64,000 nt of DNA from Phaeobacter gallaeciensis (GCF_001678945.1 NZ_CP015124.1:310001-374000); one strand, 5' to 3'. Shown: positions 36,871 through 45,653, numbered from the stretch's first letter. The notes: a model not told the origin generated them from the letters alone. Numbers and translations are program-made.

Positions 36871-38136
36871 TTATTTCGGCTTTCCGAAGATCACCGAAGC
36901 ATTGGTGCCGCCAAAACCGAAGGAGTTGGACAGGGCCACGTCGATCTTGCGTTCGCGTTTGGCGTTGGGCGCCAGATCGACCCGGCTTTCGATGGCGGGG
37001 TTGTCCAGGTTGATGGTCGGCGGTGCCACCTGATCGCGGATCGCCAGGATCGAGAAGATCGCCTCGATCGCGCCGGCCGCACCCAGAAGGTGACCGGTCG
37101 ACGATTTGGTGGAGGACATGGTGACATTGCCCGCGTGATCGCCCAGCATCCGCTCAACCGCGCCCAGCTCGATGGTGTCGGCCATGGTCGAGGTGCCATG
37201 TGCGTTGATGTAATCCACGTCTGTCGGCTTCAGGCCCGCATTGGACAGCGCGGCCCGCATGGCGCGCTCGCCACCCTCACCCGATTCCGACGGGGCGGTG
37301 ATGTGATAGGCGTCGCCCGACATGCCGTAACCCAGGACCTCGGCATAGATCTTGGCGCCGCGCGCCTTGGCGTGTTCGTATTCTTCCAGCACCACCACGC
37401 CGGCGCCCTCGCCCATGACGAAACCATCGCGGTCCTCATCATAGGGGCGGCTCGCGGATTGCGGATCGTTGCCGTATTTGGTGCTGAGCGCCTTGCAGGC
37501 GTTGAAGCCCGCGATGCCGATCTCGCAGATTGCCGCCTCGGCGCCGCCGGCGACCATTACATCGGCGTCGCCTGCCCGGATGATACGGCTGGCATCACCG
37601 ATGGCGTGCGCGCCGGTGGAACAGGCGGTGACGACCGAGTGGTTCGGGCCGCGGAAGCCATAACGGATCGACACCTGACCGGAGGCAAGGTTGATCAGCG
37701 AGCCAGGAATGAAGAAGGGAGAGACACGGCGCGGACCGCGTTCCTTGATCAGAACCGCGGTGTCTGCGATCGAGCTGAGCCCGCCGATGCCGGAGCCAAT
37801 CATCACGCCGGTGCGCAGCAGGCTTTCCTCATCGCTTGGGGTCCAGTTGGCATCCTTGACGGCCATATCCGCAGCCGCCATGCCATAGAGGATGAAATCA
37901 TCCACCTTGCGCTGTTCCTTGGGGGCAAGGAACTCATCGGGGTTGAAGGTACCATCGGTGCCATCACCGCGCGGGACTTCGCAGGCATAGGTGGTGGCGA
38001 CGCCGCTTTCATGGGCATCGAACAGGGTGATCGGCCCGGCGCCGGATTTACCTTCCAGCAGACGCGACCATGTTTCTTCTACCCCGCTGGCCAAAGGGGT
38101 AACCAGGCCAAGTCCGGTGACAACTACTCGACGCAT
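36871..38136 (-). CDS. fabF: Beta-ketoacyl-ACP synthase II
   Basis: A 421-residue elongating condensing enzyme. The start is MRRVVVTGLGLVTPLASGVEE, the nucleophile Cys is in VTACSTGAHAIGDA, and the two catalytic His are in NAHGTSTMADT and KSSTGHLLGAAGA. The ATG at 38134-38136 is chosen because an upstream in-frame start adds twelve unmatched residues. It is followed directly by mltG, and preceded by the HisA-like gene and acpP. Confidence 0.98.
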   Translation of the reverse strand: MRRVVVTGLGLVTPLASGVEETWSRLLEGKSGAGPITLFDAHESGVATTYACEVPRGDGTDGTFNPDEFLAPKEQRKVDDFILYGMAAADMAVKDANWTPSDEESLLRTGVMIGSGIGGLSSIADTAVLIKERGPRRVSPFFIPGSLINLASGQVSIRYGFRGPNHSVVTACSTGAHAIGDASRIIRAGDADVMVAGGAEAAICEIGIAGFNACKALSTKYGNDPQSASRPYDEDRDGFVMGEGAGVVVLEEYEHAKARGAKIYAEVLGYGMSGDAYHITAPSESGEGGERAMRAALSNAGLKPTDVDYINAHGTSTMADTIELGAVERMLGDHAGNVTMSSTKSSTGHLLGAAGAIEAIFSILAIRDQVAPPTINLDNPAIESRVDLAPNAKRERKIDVALSNSFGFGGTNASVIFGKPK

Positions 38137-38263
38137 TCCATGCTCTCCTCTGCCTCGGCATTTTTCGCCCATCCAGATACCTTGGATTTACCAAAAGGTG
38201 CAAGAGCGCCGACGCAGGTCCGCGCAGATGGGCCGGTCGGACTGTATTGTCGGAGAGCCACCA

Positions 38264-38304
38264 AAGAAAGACACCCTACGGCCTGCTGCGCCGAAGGGTG
38301 TTTT
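38264..38304. terminator. Terminator after the HisA-like gene
   Basis: ACACCCT plus CGGC pair with GCCG plus AGGGTGT, one mismatch, flanked by T-rich sequence on both strands. It separates the HisA-like gene from fabF. Confidence 0.7.
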
Positions 38305-38410
38305 CATTTCTTTTCAGCAGACTAGGCGACTGACCTATCACCTTGGTAGCCCGGAGCATCCGCCGCCGGAGCCCGCAGAGCGCCGAAATAACGACCGCGT
38401 CATCGGTGCT

Positions 38411-39154
38411 TTAGCGAAATTCCGCGACGGGTTCGGGTTGCGGACGGGCGGTTTCCAGCGCTTCCTCAAGCGTCAGCGTCTTGCGGAACAGCGCCCGCCC
38501 GACCAAGGCACCGGCAATATTGGGGATGTATTTCAACCGCGAAATGTCATCCACGTTGCGCACCACGCCGCTGGCGATGACCGGCGCTTTCGCCTCGGCT
38601 GCTAGGCCGGAAATCAGACCCAGCTGCGCCTCGACCTCGGACATGTCGCTGTCGATATCGGTGACCAGGATTGCCGCGAAAGGCGCGTTTTCAAAGGCGG
38701 CGATATAGGCTTCGGGAGAGAACGCACCGGATTGACGCCAGCCTTCGGTCATCACCTGCCCCTGCCAGACATCCACCGCGAGCACGATCTGATCGGGGTG
38801 TTGCTTGGCCAATTCGCTGACCAGCGCCGGATCCCGCGCGGCCAGGGTGCTGACGGTGACCCGCCCGGCACCAAGGTCGATCCAGTGCTCGACCTGCTCG
38901 CGGCTGCGCAGGCCACCCCCCAGTTGCACCGGAATGCCGACGCTGCGGATGATTTCCTCGACCAGCGCAGCATTGGAATCATCGCCCTGCACCGCATTGA
39001 AGTCGGTCAGATGCATCCATTCCGCTCCGGCGGCCGCAAAATCCTTGGCCGTCTTGACCGGATCCACATGCCAAAGAACCGGTTCCTCCAGGCGCCCCTT
39101 GTCCAGCGTTACGCAACCGCCGTTCATCAGCTCCATCGTGGGGTAGATCATCAT
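38411..39154 (-). CDS. HisA/HisF-related TIM-barrel protein, diverged paralogue
   Basis: A 247-residue half-barrel duplication of the HisA/HisF family, clear from MHLTDFNAVQGDDSN, VQLGGGLRSREQVE, IVLAVDVWQGQ and VGRALFRKTLTLEEAL. The catalytic N-terminal Asp of HisA (usual motif ALDL) is replaced by Glu8 in YPTMELMNGG. The second Asp (D128 in AVDVW) is kept. One phosphate loop reads TDIDSDM instead of the usual TDISRDGT, and the second reads ASGVVRN instead of ASGGI. Three changes at functional places suggest an altered substrate. AGGAGG lies 9 nt before ATG 39152-39154. It sits between acpP and fabF, away from any his gene. Confidence 0.85.
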   Translation of the reverse strand: MMIYPTMELMNGGCVTLDKGRLEEPVLWHVDPVKTAKDFAAAGAEWMHLTDFNAVQGDDSNAALVEEIIRSVGIPVQLGGGLRSREQVEHWIDLGAGRVTVSTLAARDPALVSELAKQHPDQIVLAVDVWQGQVMTEGWRQSGAFSPEAYIAAFENAPFAAILVTDIDSDMSEVEAQLGLISGLAAEAKAPVIASGVVRNVDDISRLKYIPNIAGALVGRALFRKTLTLEEALETARPQPEPVAEFR

Positions 39155-39261
39155 GGCATAGGTCCTCCTAGCGGGTTGGATCAGGATATCGTCCCCAGCA
39201 TACCACAGACTGGGAACGTCCATGATCACCTCGCCACAAAACCGTCCACCCTCCATGACGC

Positions 39262-39290
39262 AAAACGGCGCTTCCCGGTAGGAAAGCGCC
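39262..39290 (-). terminator. Intrinsic terminator of acpP
   Basis: On the minus strand GGCGCTTTCC and GGGAAGCGCC pair with one mismatch, followed by GTTTTG. It lies 35 nt after the acpP stop, between acpP and the HisA-like gene. Confidence 0.7.
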
Positions 39291-39324
39291 GCCTTGGCAT
39301 TCACAGATATGTGAATGACGTATC

Positions 39325-39558
39325 TTAGGAAGCTTCAGTGATGAATTTCACTGCGTCGCCGAAGGTCTGGATGGTTTCGGCTGCATCGTCCGGAATTTCG
39401 ATTCCGAACTCTTCTTCAAAGGCCATAACCAGCTCGACCGTGTCCAGGCTGTCTGCGCCCAGGTCGTCGATGAACGAGGCATTCTCGGTCACTTTGGCTT
39501 CTTCAACACCCAGGTGCTCTACAACGATCTTTTTCACGCGGTCTGCGACGTCGCTCAT
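39325..39558 (-). CDS. acpP: Acyl carrier protein
   Basis: A 77-residue acidic four-helix protein. The phosphopantetheine attachment serine is Ser37 in [15 protein letters not shown]. Translation is read from the ATG at 39556-39558 because GAGGA lies 6 nt upstream; another in-frame ATG two codons before has no spacing to the same element. It is transcribed separately from fabG, whose terminator is 350 nt upstream, which allows the high abundance this protein needs. The 39559-39905 leader shows no gene. Confidence 0.98.
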   Translation of the reverse strand: MSDVADRVKKIVVEHLGVEEAKVTENASFIDDLGADSLDTVELVMAFEEEFGIEIPDDAAETIQTFGDAVKFITEAS

Positions 39559-39905
39559 ATCCATTCCTCGTTTTTTCTTCAGGGCAATCTGCCCGGTTTT
39601 GCCCTTACCCGCTCGGGCTGGCGTGGTTTTGCCCGATCCGGGCGGTTGTGCCCCCGCCGGGCGGGGGCTGACCGAGACAGGGGTCAAACCCCTTCGTCAG
39701 CGGAAATATGGGCCGCCTATAGCACAGACGCGCCCAGAGGCAAACGTTTTCGCGCCGTTCCGGGTGATCCAGAGAACGGGTTAAAACGCGTGCTGCACTG
39801 GCAAATGGAGGTTGTGGGGAACGCCCACAAGCCCCGCGCCGCGGATTTCACCATAAAGTTTTTGTTAACAGATGCTTGTGAAGGAGATCACCTCTGACAG
39901 ACGCA

Positions 39906-39932
39906 AAAAAGGAGCCCGAGAGGGCCCCTTTT
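39906..39932 (-). terminator. Intrinsic terminator of fabG
   Basis: AAAAAAGGAGCCC and GGGCCCCTTTTT pair around GAGA with one mismatch. It lies 48 nt after the fabG stop and isolates acpP. Confidence 0.75.
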
Positions 39933-39979
39933 TCATCATTCTGCAACGCCGCAATCCGGCGCGGCAAGGCTATTGCTAA

Positions 39980-40717
39980 TCACAGCATCGCCATACCGCC
40001 ATTCACGTGCAGAGTGCTGCCGGTCACATATGCGGCCTCGGCGCTGGCAAGATACAGAACCGCGGCAGCGATCTCTTTCGAATCTCCCATGCGGCCTGCT
40101 GGGATCTGGGTCAGGATCGCATCCTTTTGGTTGTCGTTCAGCTTGTCGGTCATCGCCGTGGCAATGAAACCGGGGGCAACCGCATTGACGGTGATGCCCC
40201 GGTTGGCCACTTCATAGGCGAGGGATTTGGACATGCCGACCATACCGGCCTTGGAGGCTGCGTAGTTGGCCTGCCCCGGGTTGCCGGTTGCACCGACCAC
40301 TGAGGAAATATTGATGATCCGGCCCCAGCGCGCCTTCATCATGCCGCGCAGCACGCCCCGGCACAGGCGCATGGTGGACGTGAGGTTCACGTCCAGAACG
40401 CTCTGCCATTCCTCATCCTTCATGCGCATGAACAGGTTGTCTTTGGTGATGCCTGCGTTGTTCACGAGGATATCAACGGAGCCCATTGCCTCGGCCGCCT
40501 GTTTCGGCAGCGCTTCGACGGCGTCCGCGTCGCTAAGATTGCAAGGCAGCACAAAGGCGCGCTCGCCCAATTCCTCGGCTAGGGCCTTCAACGGCTCTTC
40601 GCGGGTGCCGGAAAGGGCAACAGTGGCGCCAGCAGCATGCAGCGCGCGGGCGATATCGCCGCCAATACCGCCGGATGCGCCGGTGATGAGGGCAGTCTTG
40701 CCAGTCAGATCAAACAT
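39980..40717 (-). CDS. fabG: 3-oxoacyl-ACP reductase
   Basis: A 245-residue short-chain dehydrogenase. The nucleotide motif is TGASGGIGG, the NNAG motif is DILVNNAGITKDN, and the catalytic Ser, Tyr and Lys are in ISSVVGATGN and YAASKAGM. It reduces beta-ketoacyl-ACP with NADPH. It follows fabD with 171 nt between. Confidence 0.98.
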   Translation of the reverse strand: MFDLTGKTALITGASGGIGGDIARALHAAGATVALSGTREEPLKALAEELGERAFVLPCNLSDADAVEALPKQAAEAMGSVDILVNNAGITKDNLFMRMKDEEWQSVLDVNLTSTMRLCRGVLRGMMKARWGRIINISSVVGATGNPGQANYAASKAGMVGMSKSLAYEVANRGITVNAVAPGFIATAMTDKLNDNQKDAILTQIPAGRMGDSKEIAAAVLYLASAEAAYVTGSTLHVNGGMAML

Positions 40718-40888
40718 GTTCTTTTCCTCAAGTCTTTGAACGGCCTCATGCAGAGACGCTATTTATGGTCTTCTCCCGGCGCGCAAGCGTCGGGACGCGT
40801 CCGCCCGCCCCATGGCGGGCGCGTTTGCGCCCACCCGGGCGACCACGTCCCGCCGGGCAACCGGCAGACATATCGCTCAGGCCGCGCG

Positions 40889-41821
40889 TCAGCCTTCAAC
40901 CGCTGCTTTGACGCCCTCGGCGGTGCCGAACTGACGGCAAGTCAGGCTGCGATCGATCTTGCGGATCATACCGGACAGGGCCTTGCCCGCGCCGATTTCC
41001 CAGAACTCGGTCACACCTTTGGCGGCCATCGCCTGCACGCTTTCGCGCCAGCGCACCGAACCGGTGACCTGCTCGACCAGCAGCTGGCGGATGGTATCGG
41101 GATCGGTCACCTCATCAGCGCGCACATTGGCGATCAGCGGCACGGCAGGGGCTTTGATCTCAACACCAGCCAAGGCCTCGGCCATCACATCGGCGGCAGG
41201 CTGCATCAGCGCGCAGTGGAACGGGGCACTGACCGGCAGCATCACGGCGCGCTTGGCGCCCTTTTCCTTGGCAATCACGGCGGCGCGCTCAACAGCGGCC
41301 TTGGATCCAGAGACCACAACCTGCGTCGGGTCGTTATCATTGGCAGCCTGGCAAACCTCACCCTGAGCGGCCTCTTCGGCAACGGCCCGCACTGCGTCAA
41401 GATCCAGCCCCAGGATCGCGGCCATGGCGCCCTCGCCCACCGGCACGGCGTCCTGCATGGCAGCGCCGCGGGTGCGCAGCAGACGCGCGGTATCGGCAAC
41501 CGAGATCGCCCCAGCGGCAGCCAGCGCGGAATATTCCCCCAGCGAATGCCCGGCGACAAAAGCGGCCTTGTTGATGGTGACACCTTCGGCCTCAAGTGCG
41601 CGCATCGCGGCCATGGAGGTCGCCATTAGCGCCGGCTGGGCATTGCGAGTCAGGGTCAGGGTCTCGATATCGCCCTCCCAGATCAGGTTGCTAAGGGATT
41701 CCCCCAGCGCCGCGTCGACCTCGTCAAACACCACTTTTGCGGCGGGATAGGCCTCGGCCAACTCCTTGCCCATACCGATTGTCTGGGCACCCTGCCCGGG
41801 AAACACGAATGCGACAGTCAT
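40889..41821 (-). CDS. fabD: Malonyl-CoA:ACP transacylase
   Basis: A 310-residue acyltransferase that loads malonyl groups on ACP. The active-site serine is in VAGHSLGEYSAL and the catalytic His in VSAPFHCALM. FVFPGQGAQTIGMGKEL marks the start. The ATG at 41819-41821 follows a GGGG element; the upstream open frame has no homologous sequence. It is the first gene of the fatty acid cluster in this window. An inverted repeat (40803-40820) lies in the gap to fabG, without a T-run. Confidence 0.97.
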   Translation of the reverse strand: MTVAFVFPGQGAQTIGMGKELAEAYPAAKVVFDEVDAALGESLSNLIWEGDIETLTLTRNAQPALMATSMAAMRALEAEGVTINKAAFVAGHSLGEYSALAAAGAISVADTARLLRTRGAAMQDAVPVGEGAMAAILGLDLDAVRAVAEEAAQGEVCQAANDNDPTQVVVSGSKAAVERAAVIAKEKGAKRAVMLPVSAPFHCALMQPAADVMAEALAGVEIKAPAVPLIANVRADEVTDPDTIRQLLVEQVTGSVRWRESVQAMAAKGVTEFWEIGAGKALSGMIRKIDRSLTCRQFGTAEGVKAAVEG

Positions 41822-42009
41822 CAAAGACCCCATCATTTTTTGCCATTTCAGCCGGTTTAGACGCAGCTGACCCTGCGTACAAGGGATCTGCGCTCGATGC
41901 CGCGTCAGCGCACCTCCCATGTGCACCGGTTGACAGCTGCCCGCATTGCATGCGCGCCCCCGCACGGTAGGCTGTCGTCGTATCCCGTACCCAAGGAGGG
42001 TTTGTCCCC

Positions 42010-43278
42010 GTGTCCCGCCGCAATTCATTCTCCAGCTATGGCAGTGTCGCCAAGACGTTTCACTGGCTGACAGCCTTGCTGATCCTTGCCGCCTTCCCGC
42101 TTGGCTATTTTGCCAACGAGCTGGCACACACCATCCAAAGCCCCGGCTTTGACGGCGCGCAGGAAACCATTTCCCGCGCCACGCTGTTGTTTTCCCTGCA
42201 CAAGACGGTCGGCGTTGCCGTCTTCTTTGTGGCCCTGGCCCGGATTCTCTGGGCGGTGACGCAGGAGAAGCCGGGGCTGCTGCACCCGGACAACAAGCCC
42301 GAAGCACTGGCGGCTGAAATCGTGCACTGGATGCTCTATATCTCTCTGGTGGCGGTGCCGCTGACCGGCTGGATCCACCACGCCGCGACAACGGGCTTCG
42401 CACCGATCCTCTGGCCCTTTGGACAATCCCTGCCCTTTGTCGCCAAATCCGAAAGCGTTGCCAGCCTATTTGGCGCGGCACATGGTATTCTGGTCTGGAC
42501 CCTGCTGGCCGCGCTGGCCCTGCACGTGGCGGGTGCGCTGAAGCATCATGTGATCGACAAGGATTCGACCCTGCGCCGGATGCTGCCCGGATCCAGTGAT
42601 ATGCCCGTGCCCCCGGCGCAAAACCACAGCGCCCTGCCCGCCGTTGCCGCCCTTGTCGTGTTTGCGGTGGTCCTTGGTACCGGCGCGTTCCTTGGTCTCA
42701 AACACGACCACGATCATGACCACACCGCCACAGCGACGCAGACCGAGGCCTCTGCACCGCAGCCAACCGCAACCACGGAAACCGAGACGACAGACACCAC
42801 CGGCTGGCGCGTCGACAGCGGCACCCTTGCGATCTCGGTTGTGCAGATGGGCAGCAGCGTCACCGGTCAGTTCGCCGACTGGAACGCCGACATCAACTTC
42901 GAAGAACCCGTTGCGCCGGGACCGGCAGGCGATGTCTCGGTGACAATTTCGATTGGCTCCCTGACCCTTGGATCGGTCACCGATCAGGCAATGGGTCCGG
43001 ATTACTTCGATCAGGCGACCTACCCAACCGCCACCTTCGAAGGTCAGATCGAAAAAACCGCGGACGGCTACCAGGCGGTTGGTCCACTCACCATCCGCGA
43101 CCAGAGCGTGCCGATCACCCTGCCGTTCGAGCTGACCCTGGACGGTGACAAAGCCAGCATGCGCGGAGGCACAACCGTCAACCGGCTGGATTTCAATATC
43201 GGTCAGGGCACCCAGGACGAAGGCACGCTTGCCTTTGCGGTGGAGATTTCAGTGGAGCTGGAGGCAACCCGCAACTAA
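42010..43278 (+). CDS. Cytochrome b561 domain fused to a YceI domain
   Basis: A 422-residue fusion. Residues 1-190 are a four-helix cytochrome b561 (KTFHWLTALLILAAFPLGY, FSLHKTVGVAVFFVALA, VHWMLYISLVAVPLTGWIHH, LHVAGALKHHVIDKD), with His pairs for two haems. A linker with a fifth hydrophobic segment (AALVVFAVVLGTGAFLGL) and a histidine/aspartate-rich stretch (KHDHDHDHT, about 235-245) and Thr/Glu/Pro-rich spacer leads to a YceI lipocalin-like domain (about 265-422), which binds isoprenoid quinones in relatives. Start GTG 42010 follows AAGGAGG at 41993-41999. It may bind a periplasmic quinone-like ligand beside a membrane haem chain. Confidence 0.9.
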   Translation: MSRRNSFSSYGSVAKTFHWLTALLILAAFPLGYFANELAHTIQSPGFDGAQETISRATLLFSLHKTVGVAVFFVALARILWAVTQEKPGLLHPDNKPEALAAEIVHWMLYISLVAVPLTGWIHHAATTGFAPILWPFGQSLPFVAKSESVASLFGAAHGILVWTLLAALALHVAGALKHHVIDKDSTLRRMLPGSSDMPVPPAQNHSALPAVAALVVFAVVLGTGAFLGLKHDHDHDHTATATQTEASAPQPTATTETETTDTTGWRVDSGTLAISVVQMGSSVTGQFADWNADINFEEPVAPGPAGDVSVTISIGSLTLGSVTDQAMGPDYFDQATYPTATFEGQIEKTADGYQAVGPLTIRDQSVPITLPFELTLDGDKASMRGGTTVNRLDFNIGQGTQDEGTLAFAVEISVELEATRN

Positions 43279-43310
43279 CGCGATATTCCGCAGCCCCAAG
43301 CGTTTCCTTG

Positions 43311-43339
43311 CGCGGGCCACTCCGGTGGCCCGCGTTTTT
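43311..43339 (+). terminator. Intrinsic terminator of the b561-YceI gene
   Basis: CGCGGGCCAC and GTGGCCCGCG pair perfectly around TCCG, followed by TTTTTG. The stretch from 43340 to 43593 has no gene I can support. Confidence 0.85.
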
Positions 43340-43593
43340 GTTTGGGCCATCGACAACCGTATGCGGGTACAAAAGGACGGCAGAGCCTCCGCATGGGGGC
43401 GGCCGCGACAGGTACAGCCTCCACGGTGCAATGAGGCCAAGGGAATGAAAACCCGTACCTGATGTCCTCCACGCCATAATCGGGGACGCAGCAGGGATCC
43501 TAAGGCTCTCGCTGAGATGCCTCCCTGCCCGCGTCTCCTCCGGCCATCGCTATAGCCTATTGAGCCCCCTAGAGCTCATCACACCTGCGGACA

Positions 43594-43629
43594 TAAAAAA
43601 GCCGCCGGTCCCATACTGGAACCGGCGGC
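43594..43629 (-). terminator. Intrinsic terminator of yceI
   Basis: On the minus strand GCCGCCGGT and ACCGGCGGC pair perfectly around a loop, followed by six T residues, 24 nt after the stop. Confidence 0.85.
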
Positions 43630-43653
43630 GGATCTTACGATCGTGTCAGTAGC

Positions 43654-44229
43654 TTATTCAGCTTTCATCGCTTCGATGGAGATCTGAACCTGAACTTCAT
43701 CGCTGACGTAAGGAGCGAATTTTTCCAGACCGTAGTCGCTGCGCAGCAGCGAGGTGGTGGCGTTGAAACCAGCCCAAGGCTTGCCCGCCATCGGGTGATC
43801 ACCCGACTGGTTCAGTTTGGCATCCAGAACCACGGATTTGGTCACACCGTTCAGCGTCAGGTCGCCAGTGATGTTTGCAGTGTTCTCGCCGGTCACTTCG
43901 ATCCCGGTGGAGGTGAAGGTCACCATCTCGTCTTCGGTTGCCGCAAAGAAGTCGTTGGACATGAAGTGATCAAAACGGGCTTCCCAGCCGGTCAGCATCG
44001 ACATCACCGGCATCGACACGGAAACGCTGGAGGCTGCCGGATCTTCCTTGTCGAACATGATCTCGCCTTCGAAGCCCGAGAACATGCCCCAAGTGGTCGA
44101 GAAGCCGAGGTGGTTGTAGTTGAACACCACTTGGCTGTGGCTGGAATCCAGCACGTATTTTTCAGGCGCGGCGACAGCGGCGGTGGCGGCGGCGCCGGTC
44201 AGGGCGGCGGCAAGCAGAAGGTTTTTCAT
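43654..44229 (-). CDS. YceI family periplasmic protein
   Basis: A 191-residue protein with a signal peptide (MKNLLLAAALTGAAATAAVA) cut near residue 20, then a YceI lipocalin-like barrel (YVLDSSHSQVVFNYNHLGFS, GDLTLNGVTKSVVLDAKLNQ, SLLRSDYGLEKFAPYVSDEV). Relatives bind isoprenoid quinones or similar lipids in the periplasm. The ATG at 44227-44229 has GGAG upstream. It is convergent with the b561-YceI fusion, so two YceI domains are encoded within 1 kb. Confidence 0.95.
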   Translation of the reverse strand: MKNLLLAAALTGAAATAAVAAPEKYVLDSSHSQVVFNYNHLGFSTTWGMFSGFEGEIMFDKEDPAASSVSVSMPVMSMLTGWEARFDHFMSNDFFAATEDEMVTFTSTGIEVTGENTANITGDLTLNGVTKSVVLDAKLNQSGDHPMAGKPWAGFNATTSLLRSDYGLEKFAPYVSDEVQVQISIEAMKAE

Positions 44230-44422
44230 AGTCAGAGGACTCCGTTGGAACGAATTTTGTATGCCCAACACCTGTGCCACCGGGCGACGAAATGAAACTG
44301 GCAATTTTCCACATTGTCTGTTCCTAACCGAACAGTTACCCGTGCCTCGGAAAGTTGTCTGTTTGATTGCAAGACCTTACCGAGCAACCGCGAAAATCCT
44401 GCGCCCATTTTTCAAGCGGTTT

Positions 44423-44950
44423 TCAGGTCAGCAGCGGCACAGATCCGCTGAGCTGATCGCGCAACAGGCTGCGGGACTGCACAGTACTCAGCGGCACCTC
44501 GAACAACAGGCTGCCATCCGCCTCGAACAACTGAACCGTGGCCGAGGTCAGCCGTGCTGCCCCAAGGCTGTCGTAGCGGCGGCGCAGAATAGTCCGGACC
44601 GCGCCTTGGCTATTGGTTCTCAGGACCCGCAATTCCCGCCGCACCGGATCGAAACACACTTCTGTGCCGGGCCGCAGGGGCCGTATGGTCAGCAGAACCA
44701 TCCCCAGAAAGAAAAAGACCACGCAAACGCCCACCCGGATCACTTTGTCCCCCGGGTGCATCATTTCCGCGTTCATCATCCACAGCCCTGCCGCGCAGAG
44801 CAATAAAGCCACGCCCAGCATCTGCAGCAGCATCCTCCGCATCGGCCAATTCGCTTTGAACCCCAGCACAAGCGACCCGCCCCTCATGGCGCCAGGGGCT
44901 GTGGCAAAGGATCCGGGAATGAAGGGGTGCGGGATCTGGGCTAGGCGCAT
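44423..44950 (-). CDS. Two-helix membrane protein of unknown function
   Basis: A 175-residue protein. Two hydrophobic segments (LLQMLGVALLLCAAGLWMM and VIRVGVCVVFFFLGMVLLTI) are at about 40-58 and 70-90, with a conserved-looking cytosolic C-terminal half (CFDPVRRELRVLRTNSQGAV, then RYDSLGAARLTSATVQLFEADG). This half resembles a small beta-rich PH-like domain but I cannot place it in a family. A CtrA-type TTAA-N7-TTAA site lies 40 nt upstream of its ATG (44948-44950). No operon partner. Confidence 0.7.
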   Translation of the reverse strand: MRLAQIPHPFIPGSFATAPGAMRGGSLVLGFKANWPMRRMLLQMLGVALLLCAAGLWMMNAEMMHPGDKVIRVGVCVVFFFLGMVLLTIRPLRPGTEVCFDPVRRELRVLRTNSQGAVRTILRRRYDSLGAARLTSATVQLFEADGSLLFEVPLSTVQSRSLLRDQLSGSVPLLT

Positions 44951-44989
44951 GGGGTCCTCACTGTAGCTGGCCGGGCAAACCGACGCTCG

Positions 44990-45004
44990 TTAATGCTTGA
45001 TTAA
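44990..45004. promoter_or_regulatory. CtrA-type binding motif
   Basis: TTAATGCTTGATTAA is an exact TTAA-N7-TTAA full site, followed by CC. It lies 40 nt before the start of the small membrane protein gene and 267 nt before rpsF. Confidence 0.45.
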
Positions 45005-45169
45005 CCACGTTGAAGCCGATGAATGCGGCAGTATTTTGACCAAACCAAGGGGGTTTCCCGGACGCCACAGTGGCCTTAAGCATCACCTTAGGCCGGGCCC
45101 CGAGTGATTGCAGGCGTAGCGCTGCGTTTAACCCTTGCTCTTATCGGCAAAGCCTGTATATCGGGGCTT

Positions 45170-45222
45170 CCTTCCGCACGACATTCGATCCGCGCAGACT
45201 CTCGTGACAGGGCCGCGGAAGG
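45170..45222 (+). promoter_or_regulatory. Possible rpsF leader structure (S6:S18 autoregulation candidate)
   Basis: CCTTCCGC at 45170-45177 and GCGGAAGG at 45215-45222 are exact complements in the 5-prime leader of rpsF, with an outer GGCCCCGA/TCGGGGC pair starting near 45094. The position and the CCG-containing stem recall S6:S18 leader motifs, but I have not confirmed the consensus. Confidence 0.35.
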
Positions 45223-45271
45223 CTACATCGCCCCGTCTATGAAATGCGCCTAGACACAAACAGGAGTTCGC

Positions 45272-45625
45272 ATGCCCCTCTATGAGCATGTAATGATTGC
45301 GCGTCAGGACCTGTCCAACTCGCAAGCTGAAGGCCTCATCGAACACTTCGGTGCTGTTCTGTCCGACAACGGCGGTAAGCTGGTCGACCAGGAGTACTGG
45401 GGCGTCAAGACGATGGCCTACAAGATCAACAAGAACCGTAAAGGCCACTATGCCTTCCTGAAGACCGACGCACCGTCTGCGGCGATCCAGGAAATGGAAC
45501 GCCTGATGCGCCTGCATGACGACGTCATGCGTGTTCTGACCATCAAGGTCGACGAACACGACGAAGGCCCCTCGGTCCAGATGCAGAAGCGTGACGACCG
45601 TGAAGGTCGCCGTGAACGCCGCTGA
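45272..45625 (+). CDS. rpsF: 30S ribosomal protein S6
   Basis: A 117-residue S6 (MPLYEHVMIARQDLSNSQAE, GGKLVDQEYWGVKTMAYKINKNRKGHYAF). It pairs with S18 on the platform of the small subunit. It has a charged C-terminal extension (KRDDREGRRERR) typical of alphaproteobacteria. It is the first gene of rpsF-rpsR-rplI, 28 nt before rpsR. Confidence 0.98.
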   Translation: MPLYEHVMIARQDLSNSQAEGLIEHFGAVLSDNGGKLVDQEYWGVKTMAYKINKNRKGHYAFLKTDAPSAAIQEMERLMRLHDDVMRVLTIKVDEHDEGPSVQMQKRDDREGRRERR

Positions 45626-45653
45626 TCAACGCTTGAGAAAAGGACGCTAAACC

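Noticed and set aside
35173-38325. Open frame of about 1050 codons on the plus strand opposite mltG and fabF
   Set aside because: It is a by-product of high GC content; the minus-strand genes carry catalytic motifs and correct starts.
43340-43593. Possible riboswitch or small ORF between the two convergent YceI-type genes
   Set aside because: Sequence resembling a cobalamin box was looked for and did not match; both flanking genes end here, so a regulatory leader has no target.
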